DNA from: Deinococcus ruber | GTDB taxonomy: Bacteria > Deinococcota > Deinococci > Deinococcales > Deinococcaceae | Assembly (NCBI RefSeq): GCF_014648095.1 | Contig: NZ_BMQL01000042.1 | Span: 1-39,237 of the forward strand | Reading direction: 5' to 3' | Length of the DNA: 39,237 nucleotides | Part shown: positions 1-11,298 of the stretch, in pieces | How the letters are laid out: every line of letters starts with the position of its first letter | How positions within the stretch are numbered: position 1 is the stretch's first letter | The notes under the pieces: model-generated | What the model was told of the DNA's origin: nothing | Database searches by the model: none | Seen by the model: only the letters and a program-made list of their open reading frames with translations | Made by a program: the position numbers and the translations under genes

Positions 1-40
1 CCCGTCAGACCCTCTTCCATTGGTGGCCTTTGTGCAGGAA

Positions 41-406
41 TTAATCGGAATCCGTATAAGTGGCCTGTGTGCCGTCTGGATACTCCAGACAGACAAAAAG
101 ACGGGTCATCTTGCCGAAGCGTTCCAGCCGGTGTGTGGTAAGTGCGGGCGTGCCAGCAGCGACACAGGCCGCGTTCAGGGCGCGGTAGGCGGCGCGTTCC
201 GCATCGGGCGTGATCCAGGAAAAGAGCACTCGCTCACCTGTGGTGCGGTCATTCAAGCTCACGCCCCGCCCGTCGCTATAGGGGCCGGTGCCGAGCTTCA
301 CGCTGGCATGCACGGTCACGCTCAGGGCTTCTTTGTTCCAGCGTTTGCCGGTGAAGGTGATGTACGGGCCGCTGTGGGTCACTTCGGTAATGGTCGTTCG
401 TGCCAT
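41..406 (-). CDS. Hypothetical protein of the integrated element
   Basis: A 121-residue soluble protein starting MARTTITEV, with an AGGAG ribosome-binding site about 8 nt before the ATG and a TAA stop. There is no signal peptide, membrane segment or recognisable motif. It lies downstream of, and on the same strand as, the gene at 474-947, separated by 67 nt that contain a G/C hairpin (450-468), so the two are probably co-transcribed from the divergent promoter near 1024-1053. Its position next to a repressor and an integrase suggests cargo of the integrated element. The function is unknown. The good ribosome-binding site and codon pattern support a real gene. Confidence 0.6.
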   Translation of the reverse strand: MARTTITEVTHSGPYITFTGKRWNKEALSVTVHASVKLGTGPYSDGRGVSLNDRTTGERVLFSWITPDAERAAYRALNAACVAAGTPALTTHRLERFGKMTRLFVCLEYPDGTQATYTDSD

Positions 407-449
407 GAGGTCTTCTCCTGGGGGTGTAAAGGGAGCTTCGAGGGATGAG

Positions 450-468
450 AAGGGGGAATGTCCCCCCT
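450..468 (-). other. G/C hairpin between two element genes
   Basis: AAGGGGG and TCCCCCCT arms flank a 4-nt loop. It lies between the stop at 474 and the start at 406. There is no T-run, so it may be an attenuator or an mRNA-stabilising stem rather than a terminator. Confidence 0.3.
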
Positions 469-473
469 ATGGC

Positions 474-947
474 TCAGGCGGCGCTCAGCTCATAGGCCAG
501 CCGGACGCGCCGGACGTGATTCCAGACGCGGCGGGCTTCCTGCTCAGTGATCGCCGCGAGGCTGTCCACCGTGCGGCCCAGCACGGCAGACGCGGCGCGG
601 TAGTGATCGGCATTCCCCAGGCCCAGGCCAGAGAGGACGCGATGAAGGCGGGAAGCGCGGGCCTTGCCGAGTGCTCCTGCCGGGGTGAAGGTGAAGCCGG
701 TGTAGCTGGGCGTTCCCTTCTTCGCCGCTTCGATGTGGGCTGCAACGCGGCGGGCGTACAGAGCGACAAACTCAGGGGCGTAGACGGTGCTGCACTCGCC
801 TTCGGTGTGGGTGTGCGTGGTGACGTGGCCCGCCTGGACAGTCACGGCCTCGATAATCGGGCAGCCCAGGAAGCCGGGATAGGTCACGGTGTACGCGCCG
901 TCGTCGAGCGTGGTAGCGGTGAAGGGGCTGGGCGGGGTAGTGTTCAT
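474..947 (-). CDS. Hypothetical protein of the integrated element
   Basis: A 157-residue protein starting MNTTPPSPF, with an AAAGGAAG ribosome-binding site just before the ATG. The N-terminal part (about 1-60) is rich in Thr and Val with a short His/Thr stretch. The C-terminal part (about 75-157) is Arg/Ala-rich and probably helical. I recognise no family. It is the first gene of a two-gene minus-strand unit transcribed divergently from the repressor at 1101. The shared intergenic region carries inverted repeats over both promoters, so the repressor probably controls it. It is likely phage or integrative-element cargo. Confidence 0.6.
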   Translation of the reverse strand: MNTTPPSPFTATTLDDGAYTVTYPGFLGCPIIEAVTVQAGHVTTHTHTEGECSTVYAPEFVALYARRVAAHIEAAKKGTPSYTGFTFTPAGALGKARASRLHRVLSGLGLGNADHYRAASAVLGRTVDSLAAITEQEARRVWNHVRRVRLAYELSAA

Positions 948-1023
948 CTTGCTTCCTTTTGATACCGGGGAGTCAGAGGCGCGGGGCTTTCTTTCCGGGA
1001 AACCCGCGCTTTCTGCTGACTCA

Positions 1024-1053
1024 ATAGTAAACCTTTTCGGTTGATTTAGTCAA
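1024..1053 (-). promoter_or_regulatory. Minus-strand promoter of the element cargo operon
   Basis: Read on the minus strand, TTGACT (1053-1048), an 18-nt spacer and TACTAT (1029-1024) form a good sigma-A-type promoter for the 947-to-41 genes. The -35 lies inside the repeat array, so a bound repressor would block it. Confidence 0.55.
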
Positions 1054-1064
1054 CCATTTAGGTT
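1030..1064. promoter_or_regulatory. Operator array for the element repressor
   Basis: Two AACC-N5-GGTT palindromes (1030-1042 and 1052-1064) have centres 22 bp apart, and between them GGTTGA-N5-TCAACC (1039-1055) is a perfect inverted repeat made from their inner halves. The four half-sites alternate in orientation over about three helical turns and cover both divergent promoters. This is typical of a phage-like repressor switch. That the protein encoded at 1101 binds here is inferred from adjacency. Confidence 0.6.
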
Positions 1065-1069
1065 AACAT
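1041..1069 (+). promoter_or_regulatory. Promoter of the repressor-integrase operon
   Basis: TTGATT (1041-1046), a 17-nt spacer and TAACAT (1064-1069) precede the repressor gene. Both hexamers overlap the AACC/GGTT operator half-sites, which implies autoregulation. Confidence 0.5.
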
Positions 1070-1100
1070 ACGTGCAGGCATAAACCGAAAGGGGCAACAT

Positions 1101-1337
1101 ATGAACGTGAATGATGAAATCCGGCAGACCGTAAAAGATGCCATGCACTCGCGTAAGTTGACGCAGGCTCAGCTAGCGGAAAAGCTGGGCGTGACTCCCC
1201 AGGCGCTCAGCCGTACCCTCAATGAACGCGGCAAGGTGCCGGGGCTGTGGCGCGGCATTCTCAGTGAACTGGGACTCGTCCTCACAGTGAAGGTTGACCC
1301 CGATTCAGCACGGGTTAATAGCCGTGAGGAAAGCTGA
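1101..1337 (+). CDS. Cro/CI-type helix-turn-helix repressor
   Basis: A 78-residue protein. Residues about 5-60 form a HTH_3 (Xre/Cro/CI) fold; the turn region reads LTQAQLAEKLGVTPQALSRTL at about 20-40. A short tail follows with no dimerisation or peptidase domain, so it is Cro-sized. An AAAGGGG ribosome-binding site precedes the ATG. The integrase GTG starts 3 nt after this stop, so the two are translated as a unit. It likely represses both its own promoter and the divergent cargo promoter through the AACC-N5-GGTT sites. Whether it also sets integrase level or lysogeny-like maintenance is inference. Confidence 0.85.
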   Translation: MNVNDEIRQTVKDAMHSRKLTQAQLAEKLGVTPQALSRTLNERGKVPGLWRGILSELGLVLTVKVDPDSARVNSREES

Positions 1338-1340
1338 ACC

Positions 1341-2672
1341 GTGACCGTCCCAAGCAAGAAGCGGACTTCTCCCAAGCCCAAAGAGCGCAAGGTGAAAGAC
1401 CGGGGCAATGGTCAGGGCACGGTGTACGAGTACAAGCCGGGCAAGTGGCGCTGGCAGGTCACGTTAGGGCAGCGCACAGACGGTAAGCGTGTGACCCGCT
1501 CAGGGGTGGCTGATACCAAGACAGCAGCCCATGACGCTATGACCAAAGTTCAGGCCGACCATACACGCGGCCTGATTGCTGACCCTGAGAAAATCACGGT
1601 GGCCCAGTATGCCGAACGGTGGCTGAAACGCCTGCTGGAGATTCGCCCACGTACAGCGAAGCGCTACGGCGAAGAACTGGCCTACGCACTGGAACATATC
1701 GGCACAGTACGTATTCAGGACATTCGAGCGACCCACATGAAAGACCTGATGGTGAAGCTCTCTAAACGTCCCATGCGCCGGGGCGGGGCTATGTCTGCCC
1801 GCACACAGGCCCACGTCCTGACCCGGCTTCGCTCCCTCTTCCGGGAAGCTGTGAGCGATCAGATTATTTACGCGAACCCGATGGAAGGAGTGAAGCGGGT
1901 TAAAGGAACGCGCCTGGAGAGTGCTGGGACAGCCCTGGACTTCGAGCAGGCGGCGCGGCTGCACTCTGTTGGCTGGGCGCTCTACAAAGCGGGCCTGTGC
2001 CGCCTGTGGCCTGCTCTCTTCACAGCGGTCAGTGTGGGGTTACGGCGTGGGGAAGTCATGGGCCTGACCTGGGAAGATGTGGACTTCGAGCGGGGTGTGC
2101 TGCATATCCGGCAGACTCGCGTGATGGGCGTGGACGTGATCGAAACGAGCGACCCGAAGACCCTCAATTCACGCCGGGATATCCACATGCCGCCCAGTCT
2201 GGTCACGCTCCTGAAGGTACACCGCAAGCAACAGGAAGAGGAGCGGGAAGCGCTGGGCACGCTCTGGGCCTCTACGGGCGCGGTCTTCGCTACCGAACTG
2301 GGCGAATGGACGCACCCTGACAACCTGAAGCGGGCGCTCTCGCGAGTGGTGGCCTGGTCGAATCCGGTGCAGAAGGATCGGGCCTGGATAGGCATTCCAC
2401 GCGAGGCACGGGCAGAGCTGGCTGCCGTGATCGGGATGGGGGAGAAGTTGCCCGATATTTCCCCCCATGATCTGCGGCATACTTACGCGACCTTAGCTCT
2501 TCGCCGGGGGGTGCCGGTGGAAGTGGTGTCGAAGGTACTTGGACATGCACGGGTGTCTATCACGCTCGATGTGTACCGGCATGTGCTGGACAACGAGCGG
2601 CGGGCGCTGGTGGTGGACTTATTCGAGGAACTGCCGAAAGCCCCTGCCGTTCAGCTTCAGGCGCTCAACTGA
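1341..2672 (+). CDS. int: Tyrosine recombinase (phage-type integrase)
   Basis: 443 residues with the usual three-part layout: an N-terminal arm-binding AP2-like region (about 20-75, GTVYEYKPGKWRWQV), a core-binding SAM-like helical domain (about 85-190), and a catalytic domain (about 205-430). Visible catalytic motifs are GLRRGE (Arg I), HDLRHTYA (His-x-x-Arg), LGHARVSIT (His/Trp position) and LDVYRH (nucleophilic Tyr). The GTG start follows the repressor stop by 3 nt, and a GAGGAAAG ribosome-binding site lies inside the repressor end. The gene points at the 3' end of tRNA-Trp about 95 nt away, the classic arrangement for an element integrated into a tRNA gene. The length is normal and all motifs are intact, so it is probably active. 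Confidence 0.95.
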   Translation: MTVPSKKRTSPKPKERKVKDRGNGQGTVYEYKPGKWRWQVTLGQRTDGKRVTRSGVADTKTAAHDAMTKVQADHTRGLIADPEKITVAQYAERWLKRLLEIRPRTAKRYGEELAYALEHIGTVRIQDIRATHMKDLMVKLSKRPMRRGGAMSARTQAHVLTRLRSLFREAVSDQIIYANPMEGVKRVKGTRLESAGTALDFEQAARLHSVGWALYKAGLCRLWPALFTAVSVGLRRGEVMGLTWEDVDFERGVLHIRQTRVMGVDVIETSDPKTLNSRRDIHMPPSLVTLLKVHRKQQEEEREALGTLWASTGAVFATELGEWTHPDNLKRALSRVVAWSNPVQKDRAWIGIPREARAELAAVIGMGEKLPDISPHDLRHTYATLALRRGVPVEVVSKVLGHARVSITLDVYRHVLDNERRALVVDLFEELPKAPAVQLQALN

Positions 2673-2678
2673 AGGTCT

Positions 2679-2699
2679 ACTACACACGCACTACACACG
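2679..2699 (+). repeat. Direct repeat downstream of the integrase
   Basis: ACTACACACG occurs twice (2679-2688 and 2690-2699) with one base between, giving an 11-bp period. It lies between the integrase stop and the tRNA attachment region, where integrase arm-binding direct repeats are often found. The arm-site role is inferred. Confidence 0.5.
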
Positions 2700-2737
2700 G
2701 GCAGCGGTTCTGAGGTTCGGTAGGGATTTTAGGAATG

Positions 2738-2762
2738 AAAAAACCCCGTACTAGACGGGGTT
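2738..2762 (-). terminator. Rho-independent terminator of tRNA-Trp
   Basis: On the minus strand an AAACCCCGT/ACGGGGTTT stem with a 5-nt loop runs into a T-tract directly after the tRNA 3' end. Convergent integrase transcripts also run into it. Confidence 0.8.
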
Positions 2763-2767
2763 TGAAC

Positions 2768-2843
<76 letters not shown>

Positions 2844-2882
2844 GTGCCTATCGCCCGTTACAGGGCGCTCAAATGCCAAAAC

Positions 2883-2911
2883 AGTGTAGCAAAGGACGGG
2901 AGAAGCTGCAA
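2883..2911 (-). promoter_or_regulatory. tRNA-Trp promoter
   Basis: On the minus strand, TTGCAG (2911-2906), 17 nt and TACACT (2888-2883) lie about 40 nt before the mature tRNA 5' end. The leader contains a GCCC/GGGC hairpin, probably removed on processing. The -35 overlaps the region just after the ricT stop. Confidence 0.6.
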
Positions 2912-2912
2912 G

Positions 2913-3743
<831 letters not shown>

Positions 3744-3821
3744 GGCTTCAGGATGGCATGAAGTTGGAAGGGTCGTCGCGACGCGGGCAACAAAGCGGCG
3801 GGCAGGTGCGCCCGTGAGCGC

Positions 3822-4556
<735 letters not shown>

Positions 4557-4708
4557 GATGGGCAGCATTTTAGCGCATGCAGCAGGCGGTGGGCAGCGCT
4601 CATCTCGGGCTTCCGGCGGGTACGATGGCGGATAGGATACAGTCAAGCCAGTTCAACACGTCAGGACCGCCCAGCTCGTTCGCTTCCCGCTTGCACGAAG
4701 GAGACGTC

Positions 4709-6019
4709 ATGCCACGCACCTTTAAGCGCCGTACCTCGCTGCTGTTCGGTCTTTCCTGTTGCTCGTCGGCGCTGGCCTTCTGCGGGTTTTTTGTCGCCAA
4801 GGGCGATTCGCACATCTTTAACCGCAGCAATCAGGTCATTATTGCCCGCGACGGCAATCACAGCGTCTTCACCATGATGAACGACTATCAGGGCGACGTG
4901 AAGGACTTTGCCCGCATCGTGCCGATTCCGGTGGTGCCAAAGCGCGAAGATATCCGCATCGGTGATCCGAGCATCATCAAGAAGCTGGACGCCTACAGTG
5001 CGCCCAGACTGGTGGAATACTTCGACGAGAACCCGTGTGCACCGACCCTGATGATGGAAGATGCGGTGCCTGCCCCCAACAGCGGCATTCAGCCGTCTGC
5101 CACATCGGCGCGGGCCAACGCGCTGGGCGTCAAGATCGAGGCTAGCTATCAGGTGGGCGAATACGACATCAGTATTCTGAGCGCGGCGCAGCAGAGCGGG
5201 CTGGCAACGTATCTGCGCGGCGAGGGCTACAAGCTGCCGCCGGGCGCAGACGCCATGCTGGGCGGGTACATCCGGGGCGGCATGAAGTTCTTCGTGGTGC
5301 GCGTGAATCTGGAACGCTTCGACCAGAGCGGGGGCGGCTTCCTGAATCCCATCGTGCTGTCGTACACCTCCGAGAAATTCATGCTGCCGATCCGCCTGGG
5401 CACCCTGAACTCGCCCGGCGAGCAGGATCTGACGGTCTATCTGCTCTCGTCTTACGGCAGGGTCGAAACCAGTAATTACCGCACCACGGGCGTGCCCACC
5501 GATCAGGAAGTGCCGCTGCTGGTGAAGGATCAGTTCGCCAGCTTCTACCGCCACGTGTTCCGCCGCGCCTACGAGCGCCAGGGCAGAAGCGTGGCACTCA
5601 TGGAATACGCCTGGAATACCTACGGCTGCGACCCGTGTTCCAGCGAGCCGCCCACCCAGGACGAACTGAAGGCGGCGGGCGTGTTCTGGAAGCAGCAGGA
5701 AGGCTACGGCAATCCGGTGCCGATGCCTGCGGCGGGCGACGCCCCCAGCGACCAGCCCAAACCGGTATATCTGACGCGGCTGCACGTCCGGTACACTGCC
5801 GCCACCTTCCCCGAAGACCTGAAGTTCAAGCTCACCGACAACCAGAACACCTTCCAGGGCCGCTACATTCTGCGGCACGCCTACACCGGCACCGACACCT
5901 GTGAGGCCACGCCGAGCTACAAACGCATGCTGGGGCAGCGGGCCGAAACGCAGGCGCAGACGCTGGCAAACCTGACCGGCTGGGATGTGAACCACATCCG
6001 GGCACGTATGGGCCAGTAA
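4709..6019 (+). CDS. DUF2330 domain secreted protein
   Basis: 436 residues. The N-terminal signal peptide (basic MPRTFKRR, hydrophobic core LLFGLSCCSSALAF) is followed by CGFFVAKG and a long extracytoplasmic region typical of DUF2330: ANQVIIAR-like and FxxIVPIPVVPKREDI segments near 50-90. Paired Cys residues near CDPC (about 310) and DENPC (about 110) fit an oxidising compartment. The AAGGAG ribosome-binding site at 4698-4703 fixes the ATG at 4709, although the frame is open further upstream. The function of the family is unknown. It is a single gene, flanked by the divergent yebC and the convergent 6027-6224 gene. Confidence 0.85.
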   Translation: MPRTFKRRTSLLFGLSCCSSALAFCGFFVAKGDSHIFNRSNQVIIARDGNHSVFTMMNDYQGDVKDFARIVPIPVVPKREDIRIGDPSIIKKLDAYSAPRLVEYFDENPCAPTLMMEDAVPAPNSGIQPSATSARANALGVKIEASYQVGEYDISILSAAQQSGLATYLRGEGYKLPPGADAMLGGYIRGGMKFFVVRVNLERFDQSGGGFLNPIVLSYTSEKFMLPIRLGTLNSPGEQDLTVYLLSSYGRVETSNYRTTGVPTDQEVPLLVKDQFASFYRHVFRRAYERQGRSVALMEYAWNTYGCDPCSSEPPTQDELKAAGVFWKQQEGYGNPVPMPAAGDAPSDQPKPVYLTRLHVRYTAATFPEDLKFKLTDNQNTFQGRYILRHAYTGTDTCEATPSYKRMLGQRAETQAQTLANLTGWDVNHIRARMGQ

Positions 6020-6026
6020 GCCCCGT

Positions 6027-6224
6027 TCAGTTCTCCGGCTGTCTGGGTGCGGCGTAACAGCCCGGCATCTGCGCTGCGGGCAGCCGACCCCGCGCTGCCA
6101 GTTCGTTCAGCACTTCGCGGCAGTAAGCCCGCAGAGTGTCTGGCTCGGCCTCTTCGACGCTCAGCGGTGTCAGATTCAGCGCTCTGGCCTGCTGTGTCAT
6201 CCAGTCTTCCAGCTCGTTGGACAT
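6027..6224 (-). CDS. Small hypothetical protein (65 aa)
   Basis: From MSNELEDWMTQQ the protein has 65 residues, acidic and helical at the N-terminus, with one Cys near the end (MPGCYAAP). A TACACT -10 box ends 7 nt before this ATG (6237-6232, minus strand), supporting leaderless initiation here rather than at an upstream in-frame start. It overlaps nothing, and its short intergenic region separates it from the cytochrome b terminator. No family is recognised. It converges with the DUF2330 gene, 8 nt apart. Confidence 0.65.
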   Translation of the reverse strand: MSNELEDWMTQQARALNLTPLSVEEAEPDTLRAYCREVLNELAARGRLPAAQMPGCYAAPRQPEN

Positions 6225-6257
6225 GCCCTGAAGTGTAGCAGGGTGGGGGAGAGGGCC

Positions 6258-6285
6258 AAAAAAAGGGGCAGCCGAAGCCACCCCT
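6258..6285 (-). terminator. Terminator of the cytochrome bc operon
   Basis: On the minus strand a 9-bp stem (AGGGGTGGC/GCTGCCCCT, with two wobble pairs) is closed by a TTCG tetraloop and followed by seven Ts. It lies 19 nt after the cytochrome b stop. Confidence 0.9.
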
Positions 6286-6303
6286 GTACGAGTTTGAAGC
6301 TGC

Positions 6304-8258
<1,955 letters not shown>

Positions 8259-8283
8259 GGCAACTCCTTGAAATAGGACGCAC

Positions 8284-9162
8284 TCACCACGGGAATTCTC
8301 CGCTGGCGTCCTCGACGACGACTTCGCCGTCCATGAAGTACTTCTTGTACAGGCCCAGCACCAGTGCCAGCAGCAGCACGATCATGGCGGCGTAAAAGCC
8401 CTCGCTGGTGACCTGAGGCGGCACCGGAGTATTGGCATTCATGCCCGCGATACTGGTCAGAATCTGACGCACGAACAGCACGCTGAACAGCAGCACGCCT
8501 GCAAGGGCCAGCACCATCGCCGTCATGCTCATGGTCGAGGCACGCACCTTGTGGATGCCGGGGTGCAGTTCCGCGCCCTCGGCCCAGTTGCTGTACAGCC
8601 CGATCAGGCCGTAGGTCAGCAGCAGCACCACGAACGTGACCAGGAAGATTTCCGGCAGGATGATCTCTTCGGGCACGAAGCGCGAGCGCTCGCGCAGCAC
8701 TTCCGGCCCGACCTTGCCCACGTTGTCGGCCAGCAGGGCGGGCGTCACCAGTTCCTTGGCCTTGTTGCCAAAGCTGTTGGCGACGTAGTTGGCGACCGCA
8801 TAGATCTCGTTGTCTTTCAGCACGCCACCGAAGGCGGGCATGCTGCCTTTGCCCTTCTGCACGGTGGTCACGATGATGGCCGGATTGCTGAGGATGTCGG
8901 CGTTGCCCGCCAGTTTCGGCCCCACGCCGCCCTCGCCGTTGGCACCATGACAGCCCGAGCAGTTGACAGCAGCGTTCTGCTGCCCGTGAAAGACCTTGTT
9001 GCCGACGGTGGGCCACTCGCTGGCGATGCTGGCGCTCAGTTTCGGATCGACCACCACTGGAGTCGGCGCGGTGTCTTTGTTGAACATGAACAGCAAGAGA
9101 ATGAACATCATGGCCGCCACCACAATGGCAACCGTCGGCATGACTGCATCGTTTCGTTCCAC
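8284..9162 (-). CDS. Membrane-bound cytochrome c subunit of the bc complex
   Basis: 292 residues. An N-terminal anchor helix (about 8-28) precedes a class I cytochrome c domain (about 50-135) with haem-binding CSGCH (C68, C71, H72) and the likely axial Met M108 in KGSMPAFGG. Unusually, three more hydrophobic helices follow (about 171-190, 211-231 and 255-273), so the haem domain is fused to a polytopic tail. The start is GTG (GTGGAACGA) after a GGAAGGGG ribosome-binding site. It is the first gene of the operon. Fusion of a mono-haem domain to a multi-helix tail is a known variant theme in menaquinol-oxidising bc complexes, but I cannot place this tail in a named family. Confidence 0.93.
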   Translation of the reverse strand: MERNDAVMPTVAIVVAAMMFILLLFMFNKDTAPTPVVVDPKLSASIASEWPTVGNKVFHGQQNAAVNCSGCHGANGEGGVGPKLAGNADILSNPAIIVTTVQKGKGSMPAFGGVLKDNEIYAVANYVANSFGNKAKELVTPALLADNVGKVGPEVLRERSRFVPEEIILPEIFLVTFVVLLLTYGLIGLYSNWAEGAELHPGIHKVRASTMSMTAMVLALAGVLLFSVLFVRQILTSIAGMNANTPVPPQVTSEGFYAAMIVLLLALVLGLYKKYFMDGEVVVEDASGEFPW

Positions 9163-9258
9163 GTTTCCCCTTCCGCCAGGCCCCAGCCCCGGCTTCTGAC
9201 TATCTTCTGGATGTCAGGCGACCCCTGTACGCTACGGAATACGGCCCCTGATGAGAGC

Positions 9259-9267
9259 AGCATACCA
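9259..9267 (-). promoter_or_regulatory. Possible promoter of the cytochrome bc operon
   Basis: The minus strand shows TGG-TATGCT, an extended -10, about 96 nt before the cytochrome c GTG. No good -35 is seen. The region 9163-9441 otherwise holds only the leader, an inverted repeat at 9371-9396 and a hairpin at the end of the next gene. Confidence 0.3.
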
Positions 9268-9370
9268 TGACACTCCAGCCCATCCAGAACCACCCGAGGC
9301 CCGCCCAGCCGCACTTGAGCCGTTTGTTTGTCGCGCCGCTCGGCCCTGCCCAGTCAGACTTCTGGTGAGC

Positions 9371-9396
9371 TTACTGTACGCCCGGCGGCTCAGTAA
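9371..9396. repeat. Inverted repeat between the cytochrome operon and the hydrolase gene
   Basis: TTACTG and CAGTAA arms flank 14 nt containing CGCC-CG-GCGG-like pairing. It may be a regulator site or a structured RNA end. No T-run follows. Confidence 0.35.
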
Positions 9397-9441
9397 GAAT
9401 GTCCCCGATCATCGAGTCTGGCGGGGTGCCTGACCCCCCGG

Positions 9442-10269
9442 TCAGGGGCCGAAGCCTGCGCGGTACAGGAGCGGCCACAGTGTTTCTGCCAGCAACTGCA
9501 CGTCATGGTTTCCGGGGTGTTCGCGGGGGTCGCTGCCGCCGCTGCTCAGCAGGGCCACGCTCAGGGGCCGGGGAAACAGCAGCAGGCCCACATCATGATG
9601 AACGCCGCTCAGTTCGCCGCTCTTGGAAAGGACCGGGTACAGCAGTTCGCCGCTGTCGCCCCTGGGGGCATGCCTCGCCAGGATGTCGCGGTACTGCTGG
9701 CGTTCCAGAATGCTCAGGGCCAGCTGGGTGTGCGCGGCGTCCAGCAGTTCGCCCCGGTACAGCCGCGCCAGCAGGTGTGCCTGTTCGTGGGCAGTGGTGG
9801 CGTTGCGTTCGCCGCGCTGCTGGGCTGCGTTTCGCAGGTGCTCGGGCAGTTGCAGTTTTCCCACCAGCCGCGAAGAGGGCATCTGGGCAGCCAGCCAGTG
9901 CTTAAGGTCTGACAGCCCGACATGCTCGATCACCATGTTGGTGGCGGTGTTGTCGCTCACCACGATCATCAGGGTCAGCAGGTCTTGCAGGGTGGGTGTC
10001 AGGCCCGGCTCCAGTTCCTGCAACACGCCCGCCCCCGTCACCCGGTCTTCTGCTCGCATCGTCAGCCGCTCGCCCAGATGCAGTTCTCCGTGCTGACAGC
10101 GTTCCAGCGCCCGCACCAGAATCGGCACCTTGATGGTGCTGGCGGCGGGCATCGGTTCGTCGGCGTTCTCGGCGTGCAGCAGTTCGCCGCTGCGTGCGTC
10201 CAGTATGACCAGGGCGGCGCGTCCGGGGTAGCCGCGTGCCCTGAGCTGGGTATTCAGTTCTTCAGTCAT
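9442..10269 (-). CDS. Class A beta-lactamase-fold serine hydrolase
   Basis: 275 residues from MTEELNTQLRARGYPG. SxxK is STIK (S44, K47), the SDN motif is intact (S105-N107, VSDNTATN) and the KTG-type triad is KSG (216-218), so the acylating serine machinery is present. The omega-loop region (about 137-158, KLQLPEHLRNAAQ) lacks an obvious ExxLN, the deacylating glutamate motif of true class A enzymes. No signal peptide is seen, so it would be cytoplasmic unless exported atypically. It starts 8 nt after the small Cys-rich gene and belongs to a unit led by the response regulator. It may be a peptidase or esterase rather than an antibiotic-resistance enzyme. Confidence 0.88.
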   Translation of the reverse strand: MTEELNTQLRARGYPGRAALVILDARSGELLHAENADEPMPAASTIKVPILVRALERCQHGELHLGERLTMRAEDRVTGAGVLQELEPGLTPTLQDLLTLMIVVSDNTATNMVIEHVGLSDLKHWLAAQMPSSRLVGKLQLPEHLRNAAQQRGERNATTAHEQAHLLARLYRGELLDAAHTQLALSILERQQYRDILARHAPRGDSGELLYPVLSKSGELSGVHHDVGLLLFPRPLSVALLSSGGSDPREHPGNHDVQLLAETLWPLLYRAGFGP

Positions 10270-10277
10270 CAGGCCGC

Positions 10278-10544
10278 TCAGTCTTCCAGGGTGCCCAGCA
10301 GGCCCGCCAGCCCCGCGAACGGGTGCGGCGCACCGACCGGGCGCAGCGTGCAGAACGGCACAGCCCCCACGCCGCCGCTGTCGGGTTCGATGCGGTGCGG
10401 GCAGGTCGGGCACTCCGGGAACGCCTGATCGGTGTAGGCGAGGTCGGGCTCGCTGGAAGCCAGTTCCCAGGTGCGTTCGCAGCCCGCCCGGTATGTCTGA
10501 AGCGCGGCAGGCCGAACCTGCGCCGCCGGTTTACGACCCTTCAA
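10278..10544 (-). CDS. Small Cys-rich hypothetical protein
   Basis: 88 residues from a TTG start (TTGAAGGGTCGT), overlapping the end of the response regulator by 14 nt. Four Cys residues (C22, CPTC at about 45-48, and C65) plus the His in CPHR could bind a metal. The acidic Asp/Glu-rich middle ([15 protein letters not shown]) is followed by a Pro/Gly-rich end. The tight packing between the regulator and the hydrolase argues for a real gene. No known family is recognised. The start is uncertain because the only nearby candidates are non-ATG. Confidence 0.55.
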   Translation of the reverse strand: MKGRKPAAQVRPAALQTYRAGCERTWELASSEPDLAYTDQAFPECPTCPHRIEPDSGGVGAVPFCTLRPVGAPHPFAGLAGLLGTLED

Positions 10545-11181
10545 GATTGGCGATCCCCTCGCGCAGGGCGTACAGCGCGGCCTGAGTCCGGTTATTCAGC
10601 TGAAGCTTGTTGAAGATTTCCGACAGTCGGTTGCGAACGGTCTTTTCGGAAATATCGAGCCGGGTGGCGATGTCCTGATTGGAAAATCCCTGTGCCAGCA
10701 GCTTGAGAATGGTGGTCTCGCGCTCGTTCAGGTCGGCGTGCTTCTCGCTGGGCAGCACCTCGCGCTTGTCGCGGAAATCGTCGAGCACGTTCTGGGCCAT
10801 ATCGGGGTCCAGCAGCGCCTCGCCGCCCGCCACGCGCACGATGGCGCTGATGAGGGTCGCGGCGTCGGCGTCTTTCAGGATGTAGCCTCGTGCTCCGGCC
10901 TTGACGGCCTCGAACACGTAGCGGTCCTGGCGGTACATGGTAATCATGATGACGCGGGCCTGTGGGTCAATTTCCAGAATGCTCTGGGTGGCCTTCACGC
11001 CGTCGAGATCGGGCATCTGGATATCCATCAGAATCACGTCGGGGTGGGTGTCGGCAGCGTAGCGGATCGCCTCGCGCCCATTGGCCGCTTCCCCGATCAC
11101 GCGCATTCCCTCCGATTCCAGCAGACTGCGGAGCCCCTGACGAAACAGGGCGTGGTCGTCGGCAAGCAGCACGCGAATCAT
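10531..11181 (-). CDS. NarL/FixJ-family response regulator
   Basis: 216 residues. The receiver domain (about 1-120) has the acidic pocket D8-D9, phosphoacceptor D53 ([11 protein letters not shown]), a switch Thr in MITMYRQ and Lys in YILKD. A LuxR-type HTH (about 148-212) carries [29 protein letters not shown] -10 box ends 6 nt before the ATG (11193-11188, minus strand), so the mRNA is probably leaderless. No histidine kinase gene is adjacent, so its sensor is encoded elsewhere. The downstream Cys-rich protein and serine hydrolase are probably co-transcribed with it. Confidence 0.95.
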   Translation of the reverse strand: MIRVLLADDHALFRQGLRSLLESEGMRVIGEAANGREAIRYAADTHPDVILMDIQMPDLDGVKATQSILEIDPQARVIMITMYRQDRYVFEAVKAGARGYILKDADAATLISAIVRVAGGEALLDPDMAQNVLDDFRDKREVLPSEKHADLNERETTILKLLAQGFSNQDIATRLDISEKTVRNRLSEIFNKLQLNNRTQAALYALREGIANLEGS

Positions 11182-11298
11182 GGCAGCAGTCTAGAGCGTT
11201 TGAGCGCCGGGCATTGGCTGTTTCAGCTCTGTAACAGGGTGGCCCAACCAGTGGACGGCTGGCAGAGTTTTGAAAGACCAGTTTGCTAGAGTAATGCT

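Noticed and set aside
4661..5995. A minus-strand 444-codon frame over the DUF2330 gene
   Set aside because: The DUF2330 gene has a signal peptide and a good ribosome-binding site; the antisense frame has neither.
9421..9446. A CCTGACC/GGTCAGG hairpin at the end of the hydrolase gene as a terminator
   Set aside because: It overlaps the stop codon and has no T-run, so termination cannot be claimed.
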